Shown here piece after piece: positions 5,854 to 7,074 of a stretch of DNA of 7,074 nucleotides (position 1 is its first letter; each line of letters begins with the position of its first letter). The DNA is from Treponema sp. (lineage in GTDB: Bacteria > Spirochaetota > Spirochaetia > Treponematales > Treponemataceae), in assembly GCA_017544745.1 (NCBI GenBank), contig JAFYDO010000120.1, positions 1 through 7,074 on the forward strand, read 5' to 3'. The position numbers were made by a program, and so were the translations under genes. Below the pieces are notes generated by a model, which saw only the letters and a list, made by a program, of their open reading frames with translations, did no database searches and was not told where the DNA came from.

Positions 5854-6548
5854 CATTCTTTTGGTTCCGCCACTTCAAAAGACAGCGCCTCTTTTGTAAA
5901 AGGATGCACAAACTCCAGCGTACAGGCATGCAGACAGAGGCGTTCAAAGGGATTTGTGCGGGCGCGATGTTCCTTATCACCTGCAATAGGGTAACCGTGG
6001 GCTGCAAGGTGGGCGCGTATCTGGTTCTTTTTGCCGGTATCCAGTTCAAGTTCAAAGAGTGCGTAGCGGCTGCCCTTCTCCAGGATTTTATAATGAGTTC
6101 GCGCCACCGTGGTCCCTGAGCCTGTCGAAGGGCCACCTTTACTATCCCGCTTCACATACCCAACATGATGTGCATTAAAAGAAAGATCATCTGTAATCCA
6201 ACCTTCAGTTTCATTTTCAAGCGGCGGGAGCTTACAGTTTTTACCCGGCACTTCTGCAAGCGCGTGATAGAGACGTTCCGTTACCATCTTATGCCAGTTA
6301 TCCATAATAACTTTCTGCGCCTGTGCAGTAAGTGCGAACATCATAACACCACTCGTATCCCGGTCCAGACGGTGCACCGCAAAAGGCTTGTGATGATTAT
6401 TCGCCCTGCCCTGCTTTCGTAAAATTTCTTCCAGAATAGACTGGGCCGTTTTTCCCTTGTAGCCCGGGAAAGGTACACTCAAAAGTCCACTCGGTTTATT
6501 TATTACGGCCAGGTGCTGGTCCAGATAAAGAATTTCTATAAATGACAT
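5829..6548 (-). CDS. RluA-family pseudouridine synthase carrying repeat-derived segments
   Basis: This enzyme isomerises uridine to pseudouridine in rRNA or tRNA; the target cannot be told from sequence. The 239-residue protein has a catalytic domain with no N-terminal S4 domain. The active-site motif HRLDRDTSG is at 59-67 with catalytic Asp62. The RluA-type ELDTGKKNQIRAHLAAHGYP stretch is at about 168-187, followed by GDKEH. Two oddities stand out. Residues about 139-147 (GPSTGSGTT) are encoded by a short repeat-like sequence placed just before the conserved ARTHYKIL strand. The final residues IAALRSQ plus the TGA stop come from a second, different repeat. The ATG at 6546-6548 has no clear ribosome site, so initiation may be weak. 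It runs divergently from the esterase-like gene. The family is secure; RluA, RluC or RluD identity is not assignable. Confidence 0.9.
   Translation of the reverse strand: MSFIEILYLDQHLAVINKPSGLLSVPFPGYKGKTAQSILEEILRKQGRANNHHKPFAVHRLDRDTSGVMMFALTAQAQKVIMDNWHKMVTERLYHALAEVPGKNCKLPPLENETEGWITDDLSFNAHHVGYVKRDSKGGPSTGSGTTVARTHYKILEKGSRYALFELELDTGKKNQIRAHLAAHGYPIAGDKEHRARTNPFERLCLHACTLEFVHPFTKEALSFEVAEPKEWIAALRSQ
6109..6136. repeat. Short repeat-like palindrome read in frame inside the pseudouridine synthase gene
   Basis: The core CCCTGAGCCTGTCGAAGGG (6114-6132) matches a short repeat I know from many bacterial genomes. Its arms extend to GTGG (6109-6112) and CCAC (6133-6136), giving an 8-bp stem with one bulged T. 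GCCACC also occurs directly on both sides (6103-6108 and 6132-6137). On the minus strand it encodes GPSTGSGT in frame. Only one copy is visible here, so repeat status rests on recognition. Confidence 0.6.
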
Positions 6549-6563
6549 AGTATAATAATAATA

Positions 6564-6592
6564 GTGAAAGATTCAGATTTTTGGAATATAAT
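6564..6592 (+). promoter_or_regulatory. Possible promoter of the esterase-like gene
   Basis: On the plus strand GTGAAA (6564-6569, 4 of 6 to the -35 consensus) and a perfect TATAAT (6587-6592) are 17 bases apart. The predicted start near 6599 would leave a very short leader that begins at the AAGGA ribosome site (6598-6602), so the true promoter may differ. Confidence 0.35.
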
Positions 6593-6620
6593 TATATAAG
6601 GAATAAAAAATGAAAGACAA
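6591..6620 (-). promoter_or_regulatory. Possible promoter of the pseudouridine synthase gene
   Basis: On the minus strand TTGTCT (6615-6620, 4 of 6) and TATAAT (6591-6596) are 18 bases apart. The -10 overlaps the plus-strand -10, making a 10-bp palindrome TATAATTATA at 6587-6596. The -35 lies inside the first codons of the divergent gene. Confidence 0.3.
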
Positions 6621-7074
6621 AAATTCAATCTTAAAATTTTATCAGGAAAACATTTACGGCTTCTGGCAATCCGGCGAAGAAGTAAGTTATATTATAGAAG
6701 ACATTGCAGCAGGAACTCCGCTGACTGTAAATATTCCCTGGGTAAAGGTGCCCCAAGAATACACAAAGCCTGCAAGAAAAGCACTTAACATTACGGTAAA
6801 GCGAGAGAATAAAAGCGTCACTTTTTCGGTAGCGGTTTACCTTCCTGAAAATCATACAAATGGCAGCACTGCTCCACAAAACGGAACACCATTCATAGTA
6901 TCTTTTCACCCGATTGAACCTCTTGCTCTGGCTCAGAAAAAAGGTTTTGCGATGATTGTTTTTACCGACTACTGTCTGAATATAGCCGGCGACAATAATG
7001 AACGCAAAGGTCTTTTTTACGAGCTTTATCCTTATGGCAAAGAGCCCGAGACACAAACCGGCGTTCTTATGGCC
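6610..7074 (+). CDS. Probable CE15-like glucuronoyl/acetyl esterase, alpha/beta hydrolase (N-terminal part only)
   Basis: The first 155 residues are present; the frame stays open to the window end. No signal peptide is visible (MKDKNSILKFYQENIYGFW), suggesting a cytoplasmic enzyme. A beta-rich region leads to PFIVSFHPIEPLALAQKKGFA, GFAMIVFTDYCLNIAGD and LFYELYPYGKEPETQTGVLMA. These resemble the part of carbohydrate esterase family 15-type hydrolases that comes just before the WAWG helix and the nucleophile elbow. The catalytic serine motif would lie beyond the window, so activity is unproven. If correct, the enzyme would remove ester groups from xylan-derived sugars. The ATG at 6610-6612 has AAGGA 7 bases upstream. 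It diverges from the pseudouridine synthase gene and has no visible partner in the window. Another alpha/beta hydrolase class remains possible. Confidence 0.5.
   Translation, partial: MKDKNSILKFYQENIYGFWQSGEEVSYIIEDIAAGTPLTVNIPWVKVPQEYTKPARKALNITVKRENKSVTFSVAVYLPENHTNGSTAPQNGTPFIVSFHPIEPLALAQKKGFAMIVFTDYCLNIAGDNNERKGLFYELYPYGKEPETQTGVLMA

Noticed and set aside
5822..6136. 104-codon minus-strand frame overlapping the pseudouridine synthase
   Set aside because: It is a different frame of the same strand as the RluA-family gene. Its ends (MALRQAQGP and FARNDK) are just the two repeats read in another frame, a common source of false small genes.
6550..6564. TAA triplet run (tataataataatag) before the pseudouridine synthase start
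   Set aside because: About four units in AT-rich spacer DNA is too short to call a tandem repeat with a function.
6631..7056. 141-codon minus-strand open frame opposite the esterase-like gene
   Set aside because: It is antisense to a gene with a promoter, a ribosome site and protein-like composition, and its product has no recognisable features.
1..7074. CRISPR array, tRNA or rRNA gene, riboswitch, transposase or defence genes
   Set aside because: No spaced direct repeats, cloverleaf sequences, conserved riboswitch cores or mobile-element genes were seen on either strand.

Overview
The window is moderately AT-rich, gene-dense bacterial DNA with no RNA gene, CRISPR array or insertion sequence that I can see. 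It holds seven protein genes. Six lie on the minus strand and one, cut by the window end, lies on the plus strand. The gene set (ABC sugar uptake, pyruvate formate-lyase activase, GatB-dependent amidotransfer, a probable xylan-type esterase) suits a fermentative, polysaccharide-using, host-associated anaerobe. A gut or rumen Treponema-like spirochaete is my best guess. It rests on overall gene style and on the repeat types, not on a diagnostic marker.

Layout, read in the minus-strand direction from the right. At the far right a plus-strand gene, probably a CE15-like glucuronoyl/acetyl esterase (6610 to window end), diverges from an RluA-family pseudouridine synthase (5829-6548). The two share a 61-base promoter region. 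Next come pflA (5030-5776), gatB (3430-4962), and then a carbohydrate ABC uptake operon. That operon has a secreted solute-binding protein (1914-3272), a MalF-type permease (772-1794) and a MalG-type permease (1-779, 3' end outside the window). The two permease genes overlap by 8 bases. A perfect 14-bp stem-loop separates the binding-protein gene from the permease genes, a usual way to keep binding protein in excess. No ATPase gene is present in the window.

The most interesting part is the pseudouridine synthase gene. It carries two unrelated short repeat-like elements. One (about 6109-6136) is read in frame as a Gly/Ser/Thr-rich internal peptide. The other (about 5828-5853) forms the last codons and the stop codon. 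It also appears to supply the -35 box of the pflA promoter. I found no evidence of a new multi-gene system; the surprises here are small-scale (repeat domestication, stacked terminator and promoter, palindromic promoter cores).
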